Of a DNA stretch of 27,868 nt, positions 6,540 to 12,789 are shown one piece after another. The stretch's first letter is position 1. Each line of letters begins with the position of its first letter. Below the pieces are notes generated by a model. It was not told the origin of the DNA and ran no database searches. It saw only the letters and a list, made by a program, of their open reading frames with translations. The position numbers and the translations under genes are program-made. The DNA comes from DSUN01 sp035527715 (lineage in GTDB: Bacteria > Planctomycetota > PUPC01 > DSUN01), in assembly GCA_035527715.1 (NCBI GenBank), contig DATKZY010000283.1:1-27868 (forward strand), written 5' to 3'.

Positions 6540-7468
6540 AAGCCCATCTCCTCCAGCCGCCGCTTGCTCAAGGCGATCTCCTCGGCAATGAAGTCCGCAC
6601 TGATCTCCATGACGCACAGGGCGTCGGCAGGCACCAGGGCCGCCAGCGGCCCGAAGTCCACCTCGCCCAGGCCCGGCGGGTAGTGGTCGCGGGTGCGCTC
6701 GCGCACGTCGTGCACGTGGATGCCGAGGGTGCGCCGCCCGTGGCGGCGGAGCCAGTCATACTGATTCGCCAGGCCCAGGAAGTCCTGGACGACCGCGTGC
6801 CCCACGTCGTGCCAGTAGCCCACCCGCGGGTTGGGGAAGCGGTCGAGGAGCACGCCCAGCTCGTCGAGGCTGGGCAGCTCGTGCCAGCCGAGGCGGCACT
6901 CGATGCCGAGGCGGACGCCCGACGAGCGGTCGAGCAGCTCCGCCAGGCTGCGGCAGGCGGCGTCGAGTTGGGCGCCCGCGTGCGCGGCCCGCTCAGCGAG
7001 GATGCCCTCGCGCGAGACGCCGAGCTGAACGGCAGCCGCCGCGCCCTCGCGGACGAGGCGGTAGAGGGCGGATTGCTTCTCCCAGCTCTCCGCCACCGGC
7101 GTAGCGCCCAGGTGGAGGACGACGGCCGAGGCGCCCAGCGCCTTGGCGTTCGCAATGGAGTCCAGCGTCGCCTCGACCCCCTGCCGCCGCTGTTCCTCGT
7201 CGGCCGAGGCCAACCAGTCCCCGCGGCGGTTCGAGGGCTCCAGCTTGCGCTCCGTGCAGATGTTGTGGACGCTGACGACCTTGAGCGAGGTCGCCTTGAG
7301 GGCCTTCCGGGCCTCTTTCATGCGGAACGGCACGACGCCTGTGACGCCGATCTCGACGGCCTCGAAGCCCATCCGTGCGATCGCCTCCAGGGTCGGGGCC
7401 AGCCGCGGCTTGCTCCGCGAATACCAGGCAGTAGACAGTGCGATCACGCCCAAGCCTTTCTGAGTCAC
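6530..7468 (-). CDS. Sugar phosphate isomerase/epimerase-like TIM barrel
   Basis: This 312-aa protein belongs to the xylose-isomerase-like TIM-barrel (AP_endonuc_2) superfamily. The barrel strands are visible: GFEAVEIGVTG, VVSVHNIC, SAVVLHLGATP, LGIECRLGWHELPS, VGYWHDVGHAVV and LGIHVHDVRERTRDHYPPGLGEVDF. Metal-binding candidates are the Glu of GIECR, the Asp/His of YWHDVGH, the His residues of IHVHD, and the Glu of CVMEIS. The substrate is unknown. The listed GTG lies inside a short repeat and has no ribosome-binding site. A GTG at 7447, giving a start at VIALSTAW, has AAAGG seven bases upstream and may be the true start. It sits 3 nt after glycerate kinase and overlaps maf-trmB by 10 nt, so it is cotranscribed. 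Confidence 0.82.
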   Translation of the reverse strand: MTQKGLGVIALSTAWYSRSKPRLAPTLEAIARMGFEAVEIGVTGVVPFRMKEARKALKATSLKVVSVHNICTERKLEPSNRRGDWLASADEEQRRQGVEATLDSIANAKALGASAVVLHLGATPVAESWEKQSALYRLVREGAAAAVQLGVSREGILAERAAHAGAQLDAACRSLAELLDRSSGVRLGIECRLGWHELPSLDELGVLLDRFPNPRVGYWHDVGHAVVQDFLGLANQYDWLRRHGRRTLGIHVHDVRERTRDHYPPGLGEVDFGPLAALVPADALCVMEISADFIAEEIALSKRRLEEMGLWS

Positions 7469-7491
7469 GCGTCACGAGTCACGCGTCATGA
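7461..7491. repeat. GAGTCACGCGTCA direct repeat at a gene junction
   Basis: GAGTCACGCGTCA occurs twice with a 2-nt spacer. On the minus strand it provides the last codons and stop of glycerate kinase and the GTG start of the next gene. Related degenerate words occur at 18508-18598. Confidence 0.6.
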
Positions 7492-8620
7492 ATAGCCTCA
7501 CCACTTCCTCCGCAGCGCTCGCCAACAACTCAGGGGCCCGCCCGATGGCTTCCTGAAGCGTCATTGGCGGGTCGAGAATGCTGAAGCAGGCCGTGATGCC
7601 TTCGTCATGCACCGCCTCGAAGCCCTGGCCCAGCGAGCCCACGATGGCGACGGCGGGAATGCCCAGCCGCCGGGCCAGCCGCGACACGCCCACGGGAACC
7701 TTCCCGTAGGCCGTCTGCTCGTCCATCTGCCCCTCCCCCACGAGCACCAGGTCGGCGCCCGCGAGCTTCTCCTGGAGACGGACGGCCTGTATGACCAGCT
7801 CGACGCCGGGCCGCAGCCTGGCGTGCAGGAATGCCATCAGCCCGGCCCCGAGCCCCCCGGCGGCGCCGGCCCCTGGCACGTCGCACACGTCCACGCCGAG
7901 GTCGCGGCGGACGACGGCGGCCAGGTGAGCGAGGTTGGCATCGAGCTGCTTCACCATAGCGGGTGTGGCGCCCTTCTGCGGTCCATAGACGGCTGCCGCG
8001 CCCCGAGGCCCCGCGAGCGGATTCGTCACGTCGCAGGCCACATCGCAGGCGACGCCCGCCAGCCGTGGGACGATGCCCGACACGTCAATCCTCGCCAGGC
8101 GAGCCAATTCGCCGCCGCCCCAGCCGATGGGTTTCCCTGCGGCGTCGAGCAGCCGGGCCCCCAGGGCCTGAGCCATTCCTGCCCCGCCGTCCACCGTCGC
8201 GCTGCCGCCGATGCCGAGGATGAGTCGCTCGGCCCCGAGGCCCAGGGCCGCGGCGATCAACTCCCCCGTGCCCCAGGTGGTGGTCTTCGTCGGGTCGCGG
8301 CGCTCGAGCGGCACGAGCGGCAGCCCGGAAGCGGCCGCCATCTCGATGACGCCGGCCGTGCCGTCGCCCAGGAGGCCAAACTCCGCTTCGACCGGCTCGC
8401 CCAGCGGCCCCGTCACCCGCGCCTGCCGCAGCCGGCCGCCCGTCGCGGCGACCAGGGCGCGCACCGTGCCCTCCCCTCCGTCGGCCATCGGCACGCACAC
8501 GACCTCCGCTCCTGGCGCGGCGACGCGCACGCCCCGCGCCATCGCCTCGGCCACGGCCTCTGCCGCGAGGCACTCCTTGAACGAATCAGGAGCGATGACG
8601 ATCTTCAAGGAAGGTCCCAA
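7472..8620 (-). CDS. Glycerate kinase, type 1 (GarK/GlxK family)
   Basis: This 382-aa protein is a full-length member of the type 1 glycerate kinase family. It has the N-terminal KIVIAPDSFKECLAA, the PMADGGEGT loop, EMAAASGLPL, LGIGGSATVDGGAGMAQALGARLLD, CDVTNPLAGPRGAAAVYGPQKGA, and the C-terminal DLVLVGEGQMDEQTAYGKVPVGVSRLA. It phosphorylates D-glycerate with ATP, normally giving 2-phosphoglycerate. TTG at 8620 gives MGPSLKIVIAPD; a second TTG at 8608 matches the usual family start (M-KIVIAPDSF). Neither has a good ribosome-binding site, and coupling to the gene ending 3 nt upstream is likely. The C-terminal MTRDS is encoded by repeat DNA. The ApgM enzyme encoded nearby could pass the product into glycolysis. 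Confidence 0.92.
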   Translation of the reverse strand: MGPSLKIVIAPDSFKECLAAEAVAEAMARGVRVAAPGAEVVCVPMADGGEGTVRALVAATGGRLRQARVTGPLGEPVEAEFGLLGDGTAGVIEMAAASGLPLVPLERRDPTKTTTWGTGELIAAALGLGAERLILGIGGSATVDGGAGMAQALGARLLDAAGKPIGWGGGELARLARIDVSGIVPRLAGVACDVACDVTNPLAGPRGAAAVYGPQKGATPAMVKQLDANLAHLAAVVRRDLGVDVCDVPGAGAAGGLGAGLMAFLHARLRPGVELVIQAVRLQEKLAGADLVLVGEGQMDEQTAYGKVPVGVSRLARRLGIPAVAIVGSLGQGFEAVHDEGITACFSILDPPMTLQEAIGRAPELLASAAEEVVRLFMTRDS

Positions 8621-8623
8621 GGG

Positions 8624-9232
8624 TCAGAGGATGCCCGCAGCCACCGCTTCGGCGATGGTGGCGCGGTTGAGGTCGAACACACAGTCGGCCGCCACGCCCG
8701 GCGGCGGGGCGAAGGGGTACACCAGCGTGAGCAGGAGCTGGTGCCAGGTGTTCACCGCCTCCGAGCGCTCGAACCGCCCGAGCTGCTTTCCGTCCTGAGC
8801 GGTCACCGTCGTCACCAGCGTCCATTCCTGCCGCTCCCAGGCGGGGATGAGCCCAAACGTGAGGGCGTGGGCCACGCGAAGGCCAAGCGGGGACGCCGCG
8901 TGCTTCCCGGTGAGACGCACGTCCACGCTCAGGTCGGCCAGCTCGGGCGCGGAGCGCACGTGGGTGAAGCGCTCCGCCCGGCGGTACGCCCAGTGCGTCG
9001 CGTTCCGATAGAGGATTCCTCTGTGGGGAGCCAAAGGGACCTCCCGCCCGTCCTCCCGTGTCGCCGCGTGGAAGGCGATGCCGAGCGATCTCAGCCGGGC
9101 CGCGTCCTCGGGCAGGCCGGGGGGCCAGCCGCTCGCCACCCGCTCCAGACGGTGTGCTCGGAACGACGCGCTGCATCCGCTCAGGAGGCCGAGCAGCGCC
9201 AGAAGCCCGAGCCCAGGCACCGTTCTGTTCAT
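8624..9232 (-). CDS. Lipoprotein of unknown function (202 aa)
   Basis: The N-terminus MNRTVPGLGLLALLGLLSGCSAS is a clear lipoprotein signal with lipobox LSGC, acylated at Cys20. The mature part has beta-strand-rich stretches (LADLSVDVRLTGKH, EWTLVTTVTAQDGKQLGRFERSE) and two hydrophobic patches (LTFGLIPAW, LLTLVYPF). These patches are typical of small envelope lipoproteins, but I recognise no named domain. It lies 9 nt after another putative lipoprotein gene and 3 nt before glycerate kinase. The tight packing indicates one transcript; a functional link to glycerate metabolism is not evident. Confidence 0.75.
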   Translation of the reverse strand: MNRTVPGLGLLALLGLLSGCSASFRAHRLERVASGWPPGLPEDAARLRSLGIAFHAATREDGREVPLAPHRGILYRNATHWAYRRAERFTHVRSAPELADLSVDVRLTGKHAASPLGLRVAHALTFGLIPAWERQEWTLVTTVTAQDGKQLGRFERSEAVNTWHQLLLTLVYPFAPPPGVAADCVFDLNRATIAEAVAAGIL

Positions 9233-9241
9233 TGCGTCTCG

Positions 9242-10009
9242 CTAGCTGGCCCGCCCAATCGGGATGGGGATCCACAGGAGCTGGAGGTACCGCGTGTGGT
9301 TCACGCGGCCCCAGCCGACCAGGCCGAGCAGGAGGATCGAGCCGTCGCGCACGAGGTACTTGAGCTTCGCGGGGTCCACCTTCGGGCTGGCCAGGGCGTG
9401 GACCCCCGGCACCTCATTCTCGTCGAGCGGCGCCACCTCGCGATACCGCGTCCAGCCCAGGCCGAGGCCGATCACCTCCTCGGCGCGCCGCGCCGCCACG
9501 CGCTCGCGCGTCGCCACGTCGTAGGCCTCCGTCCGGTCCGTGGACGCCAGCAGAGCGCTCCACTGCCTTTGCGCCGCATAGAACGTCCTGCCCTGCGGCT
9601 TCTGGGGGTCGAAGTAGAGCCAATGGCCCTGGTGCCACCCGGGCACGAAGGCCGCCCACGGGTTCCGGCGGCCCTTCACCACGAGCCCGGGAGCGGGGGT
9701 GAACGGCACGTCGATGAGGTAGAACAGCTTGATCGAGAGGGCCGCCGCATCGCCGGGGAGCGAGTAGCGTCCCGCGAAGCCGGCGTGCTTGACCTGCTTG
9801 AGGTCGGCCACCAGCTCGGCCAGTTCCTCGGCGCTCGGCGCGGGCCACGGCGCGAGGCCCAGCCAGTCGCCGAGCTCCTCCTTCGCCATCGGGCCGCCGC
9901 CGTCGCAGAAGATGAACATCGTGCAGCCGGTTTGGGCAAGAGCCATGACTGCGACCGCCAGGAGGGCAAGACGATTGCGGATTGCCGACTGCTCCTTGCT
10001 AGGATGCAT
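9242..10009 (-). CDS. Putative lipoprotein of unknown function (255 aa)
   Basis: The protein starts MHPSKEQSAIRNRLALLAVAVMALAQTGCTMF. The hydrophobic segment ending in AQTGC looks like a lipoprotein signal, although Gln at the -3 position is unusual. The codons for QSAIRNR lie in GCAATCCGCAATC-type repeat DNA, so the N-region appears to be recruited from an intergenic repeat. The mature part contains GWHQGHWLYFDPQKPQGRTFYAAQRQW, LGLGWTRYREVAPLDENEVPGVHAL and a hydrophobic tail (ILLLGLVGWGRVNHTRYLQLLWIPIPIG) that may be membrane associated. No known domain is recognised. ATG at 10009 follows the DUF4380-like gene by 5 nt. A much longer open frame upstream is out of frame with that gene and was rejected. 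Confidence 0.72.
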   Translation of the reverse strand: MHPSKEQSAIRNRLALLAVAVMALAQTGCTMFIFCDGGGPMAKEELGDWLGLAPWPAPSAEELAELVADLKQVKHAGFAGRYSLPGDAAALSIKLFYLIDVPFTPAPGLVVKGRRNPWAAFVPGWHQGHWLYFDPQKPQGRTFYAAQRQWSALLASTDRTEAYDVATRERVAARRAEEVIGLGLGWTRYREVAPLDENEVPGVHALASPKVDPAKLKYLVRDGSILLLGLVGWGRVNHTRYLQLLWIPIPIGRAS

Positions 10010-10014
10010 GGGTC

Positions 10015-10983
10015 TCAACACGGTTTCTCCTCGTGTGGAGGCGCAATGGCGGCGCCGATGCATACCACATCCTTGATCCCTCGGATGTAACCGCACATGG
10101 TTCGGTCGAGGGACTCCTCCGTGTCGCCGATCTCGACGTTCTCGAACAGATGCCATTCTTCCGTGTGTTCGGCGGACTGACCAGACTCGAGCCTGCGCAT
10201 GGGGCCGAGGGACTCCAGCTCGATGAAGGAGCCTGCGGTGTAGCTCTCGCAGTTGCAGCCGCAGTCGGGATAGGTCTGGCCGTCCTTGTAGGGGAACTGC
10301 TTGACGAAGAGTGTGCCCTGTCGGAGGTAGGCGGCCCAGCCCTGCTTGTCGGCCACGCCGATCTTCTGCGGCTCGGCGAGCGAGTCGTCGGTCCGCAGCC
10401 GCAGGTACTTCGGGCCGAGGGTGAACCGCGGGTCGCTCAGGTCGGTGTAGCGCCACAGCACCATCGGGCGAGCGGGGAGCAGACAGTCGTCGTGGGAGCG
10501 GAACGGCTCCTGCGGAATGATGACCGTGCCGCCGCCGTTCATGATCGTAAGCGCCCAGGGGGCGACCTCGATGCCCCAGGCCCCCTTGTTGGTGATGCGG
10601 TGAAGCACGGTGACGCCGGCGCCCGCGGGGTCGAGCGTCACCGTCATCTCCTTCTGGATGCCGGTGGGCGCTTCGACGGGCTGGACGAGCCGCACCGCAA
10701 AGTCGCTGAGCTTCTCGCACCGCACGGGGCCACTGTCGGGCACATAGCTCCGAGGGATCGCCTCGGGAGCGGTCCAGAGGCGATGGCCGCCGATGGGCCG
10801 CCAGTCGCCCAGCTCCGTGGCCACCTTGGCGCCGGGCGGGCAGAGTCCCAGGATGTTCTCCGCGCCGCGGAAGCCGTAGTGCAGGATTCGCGGCCCGATG
10901 TCGGTCGTCACCACGACCTCCACCGTGTCGTTCGTCAGCTCGCGGCAGTTCGGCAGCTCCAGAAAAGCCGCTTCTCGGACCAT
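10015..10983 (-). CDS. DUF4380-like (mutarotase-fold) protein
   Basis: This 322-aa protein resembles the DUF4380 group, which has a galactose-mutarotase-like beta-sandwich. Characteristic strings are ELTNDTVEVVVTTDIGPRILHYGFRGAENILG near the N-terminus, then DWRPIGGHRLWTAPEAIPRSY and GIQKEMTVTLD. HRITNKGAWGIEVAPWALTIMNGGGTVIIPQEPF follows. GGHRLW and APWALT correspond to conserved carbohydrate-facing positions of mutarotase-like folds, but the reaction, if any, is unknown. ATG at 10983 with GGGGGAAG upstream is preferred over an in-frame start at 11046, whose extra residues have no family counterpart. There is no signal peptide. It follows the MPMP-tailed lipoprotein gene by 73 nt and precedes another lipoprotein gene by 5 nt. 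Confidence 0.75.
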   Translation of the reverse strand: MVREAAFLELPNCRELTNDTVEVVVTTDIGPRILHYGFRGAENILGLCPPGAKVATELGDWRPIGGHRLWTAPEAIPRSYVPDSGPVRCEKLSDFAVRLVQPVEAPTGIQKEMTVTLDPAGAGVTVLHRITNKGAWGIEVAPWALTIMNGGGTVIIPQEPFRSHDDCLLPARPMVLWRYTDLSDPRFTLGPKYLRLRTDDSLAEPQKIGVADKQGWAAYLRQGTLFVKQFPYKDGQTYPDCGCNCESYTAGSFIELESLGPMRRLESGQSAEHTEEWHLFENVEIGDTEESLDRTMCGYIRGIKDVVCIGAAIAPPHEEKPC

Positions 10984-11056
10984 GGTCTTCCCCCAGCATG
11001 GCAAAGGGTACCCGGCAAGGCATCCGGCGACCGGCCGGCGACCCACGGGCCGCCCG

Positions 11057-11491
11057 TCAAGGCGTCGGCATCGGCATGGGCATGGGCATCGTTGTGCCCG
11101 TCGCGGCGCCGCGGCGCTCGCGGATCACGGTGCCGATGTATGTCGTCTTGTAGTCGCACACGAGCGGGGGCAGGATGGCCTTGTACTCGGTGTAGGCCGC
11201 GATGTCCTTGATGCCGGTGAAGTTGCCCTGGGTCGTCATCTGCGCCTGCTCCCAGAGGAGGCCCTGGCCGTCCTTGCCGGCCGCGTAGAGGCCCAGGATG
11301 CACGTGCCTTCCCCGGTGGCCCGCACCACGCCTACGATCTCGTAGTTCGACGTCTGGTAGTTCGCCGTGGTGGTGGCGTGAATGTTCGGCTTCGCGCCCC
11401 ACGCCAGGTATTCCGGGTACCCGCCGCAGCCGGTGAGCGCGACCATGGCCCCGATCGCCAGAACACACAACACAACGCGCCCCATTCTCAT
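11057..11491 (-). CDS. Small lipoprotein with Met-Pro repeat tail
   Basis: This 144-aa protein begins MRMGRVVLCVLAIGAMVALTGCGG, with a perfect lipobox LTGC. The mature domain (NYEIVGVVRATGEGTCILGLYAAGK, then TEYKAILPPLVCDYKTTYIGTVIRE) resembles small TRL-like or DUF6567-type lipoproteins: a GVVRATGEG turn followed by repeated Tyr/Thr strands. It ends in (Met-Pro)x4-Thr-Pro, encoded by a 6-bp microsatellite (GGCATG/GGCATC) at about 11066-11090. That repeat could vary in length between strains. ATG at 11491 has GAGGAG nine bases upstream. It is the first gene of the minus-strand block, with a leader of about 135 nt from the predicted promoter. Confidence 0.78.
   Translation of the reverse strand: MRMGRVVLCVLAIGAMVALTGCGGYPEYLAWGAKPNIHATTTANYQTSNYEIVGVVRATGEGTCILGLYAAGKDGQGLLWEQAQMTTQGNFTGIKDIAAYTEYKAILPPLVCDYKTTYIGTVIRERRGAATGTTMPMPMPMPTP
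11066..11090. repeat. 6-bp microsatellite GGCATG/GGCATC
   Basis: Four near-identical hexamers encode the Met-Pro tail of the lipoprotein. Changes by whole units would keep the frame and lengthen or shorten the tail. Confidence 0.6.
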
Positions 11492-11527
11492 CGCAGCACG
11501 CTCCTCTCAACGAAGGTGTGGACCCAC

Positions 11528-11544
11528 GCGGCGCCCGGCGCCGC
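11528..11544. promoter_or_regulatory. GC hairpin in the leader of the ten-gene block
   Basis: GCGGCGC and GCGCCGC form a perfect 7-bp stem with a 3-nt loop. It lies in the untranslated leader between the predicted start of transcription (about 11626) and the first gene at 11491. Further upstream in the leader, at about 11592-11601 on the minus strand, is AAAGGAGGTG. This strong ribosome-binding-like site is not followed by an ATG or GTG at the right distance. Confidence 0.4.
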
Positions 11545-11632
11545 ACCACCCGCACCAGACCGCACCGAGCTCTCGACCCTCCAGTCGCACCTCCTTTCGG
11601 CAAGCAATAGCTCCTCCTCCCCGTGTGTTGGT

Positions 11633-11661
11633 ATTCTAGTAGCCGGTGCGGGCCGCGTCAA
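11633..11661 (-). promoter_or_regulatory. Sigma70-type promoter of the ten-gene block
   Basis: TTGACG (11661-11656), 17 nt, then TAGAAT (11638-11633) on the minus strand: 5/6 plus 5/6 at ideal spacing. It is divergent from the plus-strand promoter at 11690-11719, with the two -35 boxes 28 nt apart, so a shared regulator could act on both. Confidence 0.75.
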
Positions 11662-11689
11662 CCGCTTTCTGAGGCGCTCGCGTGCGGAG

Positions 11690-11719
11690 TTGACACGCGT
11701 TGCTCCTTGGAGGTACAAT
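11690..11719 (+). promoter_or_regulatory. Sigma70-type promoter of the 41-aa peptide gene
   Basis: TTGACA (11690-11695), 18 nt, then TACAAT (11714-11719). The -35 box is perfect and the -10 box 5/6. Predicted transcription starts near 11726, about 25 nt before the GTG start. Confidence 0.75.
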
Positions 11720-11750
11720 CCCGCCACGCGGCTGACGAAGGAGGACGCGC

Positions 11751-11876
11751 GTGAGCAGGTTCCTGAGGCGGGTGTTCGGCAAGCACGCCAATGCGCTCGG
11801 CTTCTGGGCGGTGGCGGTGTTGATCGCCCTCGCCCTGACGCTCGCGGTGGCACTCGTGCGCGGCCGGCTCGGCTAG
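11751..11876 (+). CDS. 41-aa single-span membrane peptide
   Basis: This is a short frame, VSRFLRRVFGKHANALGFW then AVAVLIALALTLAVALV and RGRLG. It has a basic N-terminus (Arg3, Arg6, Arg7, Lys11), one hydrophobic helix at about residues 16-36 and a short basic tail. The translation signals are strong: AAGGAGG at 11738-11744, six bases before the GTG. The promoter upstream is near consensus with a leader of only about 25 nt. Together these support a real gene despite the length. The stop overlaps the 3' end of the convergent kinase-like gene by 4 nt. No homologue is recognised. Candidate roles are a regulator of a membrane protein or a type I toxin-like peptide; no antisense RNA gene is obvious. 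Confidence 0.65.
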   Translation: MSRFLRRVFGKHANALGFWAVAVLIALALTLAVALVRGRLG

Positions 11877-12628
11877 CCCCTTCCCTTCGGCTCCCCCTCC
11901 GTACGATCGAGGCGTCCTGTGCCCGCAGGCTGTCGCGCGACTGCTCGGCGCCGCGCGCGGCGCCGCAGCCGCCGGAAGGCCGTATGCGGCCAGAGCCATC
12001 CGAGCACCCGAAGGATCCTGTCGCGCCGCGCCTCGGCCGGCGTGAGCGGGTCGGCGCAGTACCGGGCCTTCAGCTTCTGGAGGCCCAGGCGGTCGGCGTG
12101 GGCGAAGAAGGGGGTGAGCAGCCTCCGGGCAACCCAGCCCCCGCCCAGGCGCAGCGAGGTCGCAAAGTCCACGAGGAACGGCCCGCCGTCGGGCGGCAGG
12201 AGGACGTTCTTGCTCTGGTGCGCGTCCAGGTGCACGACCCCGCGCTCGTGGAGCGATGCCTGGAGCGCGGCGAGACGGTCGAACACCGCCGCCGGCAGGC
12301 TCCTGCGGCGATGGGCCTTCAGGCTCGTGGCCTCGATGTAGTCCACCGCGAAGGCCAGGGCGTCGAGGCGCCCGCGAAACGTCGGCACCCCCTCCACCCC
12401 TGCCAGGCGCGAGTAGACGCGCGCCTCGTTCGCCACGATCCAGCGGCCGTAGACGTGGCGGAGCGGCCAGGCGTTTTCCGCGAAGTCTTTCACGATGAGG
12501 CGTCGGCCCGCCCACACGACCAGCAGGATGGCAGGCTTGGCGCCGGTGGCGTGGCGCAGCACGCGCTCGGTGCAGGACGCGAGGTCCTCGCGGCTCAGGG
12601 GGCGGTTCTCAGCAGGGGCGGCAGCCAT
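11873..12628 (-). CDS. Kinase-fold protein related to Kdo/WaaP or RIO kinases
   Basis: This 251-aa protein carries protein-kinase-like motifs: Lys47 in RLIVKDF, Glu68 in NEARVY (helix C), the catalytic loop HLDAHQSKN (Asp135, Asn141) and VDF (Asp154) as the metal-binding motif. The layout and size fit lipopolysaccharide core kinases (Kdo/WaaP) and RIO-like kinases rather than Hanks-type kinases. The substrate may be a lipopolysaccharide sugar, given KdsA and KdsD in the same window, but this is inference. The C-terminus is Arg-rich. An upstream ATG at 12637 lies inside a perfect -10 box (12641-12636), so the real start is ATG 12628. It falls about where transcription would begin, implying a leaderless mRNA. 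Confidence 0.78.
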   Translation of the reverse strand: MAAAPAENRPLSREDLASCTERVLRHATGAKPAILLVVWAGRRLIVKDFAENAWPLRHVYGRWIVANEARVYSRLAGVEGVPTFRGRLDALAFAVDYIEATSLKAHRRRSLPAAVFDRLAALQASLHERGVVHLDAHQSKNVLLPPDGGPFLVDFATSLRLGGGWVARRLLTPFFAHADRLGLQKLKARYCADPLTPAEARRDRILRVLGWLWPHTAFRRLRRRARRRAVARQPAGTGRLDRTEGEPKGRG

Positions 12629-12635
12629 GCTCAGC

Positions 12636-12663
12636 ATTATACCCCCGGCGCTATCCCTGTCAA
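12636..12663 (-). promoter_or_regulatory. Perfect promoter of the kinase-like gene
   Basis: TTGACA (12663-12658), 16 nt, then TATAAT (12641-12636): both hexamers match consensus exactly. The -10 box ends 7 nt before the ATG at 12628, leaving little or no 5' leader. Confidence 0.8.
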
Positions 12664-12707
12664 GAGGCCAGCTCCCCCCTCCCGACCCCGCCGTGACGAG
12701 GCGGGGT

Positions 12708-12737
12708 TTGACACATGCCAGCGTCCTCTGCTATCAT
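12708..12737 (+). promoter_or_regulatory. Promoter of the phosphoglycerate mutase gene
   Basis: TTGACA (12708-12713), 18 nt, then TATCAT (12732-12737). It is divergent from the kinase-gene promoter, with 44 nt between the -35 boxes. The predicted leader is about 45 nt. Confidence 0.7.
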
Positions 12738-12789
12738 CCGGGCCGACGCGGGCAACCGCTCGCGGTGTCCTTTTGCGATGGAGCTTGCC

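Noticed and set aside
7607..10090. An 827-aa plus-strand open frame
   Set aside because: It runs antisense across glycerate kinase and two lipoprotein genes, has no recognisable motif and shows His/Arg/Gly-rich composition.
12637..12637. Start of the kinase-like gene at ATG 12637
   Set aside because: This ATG lies within the perfect -10 box and would not be in the transcript; ATG 12628 is used instead.
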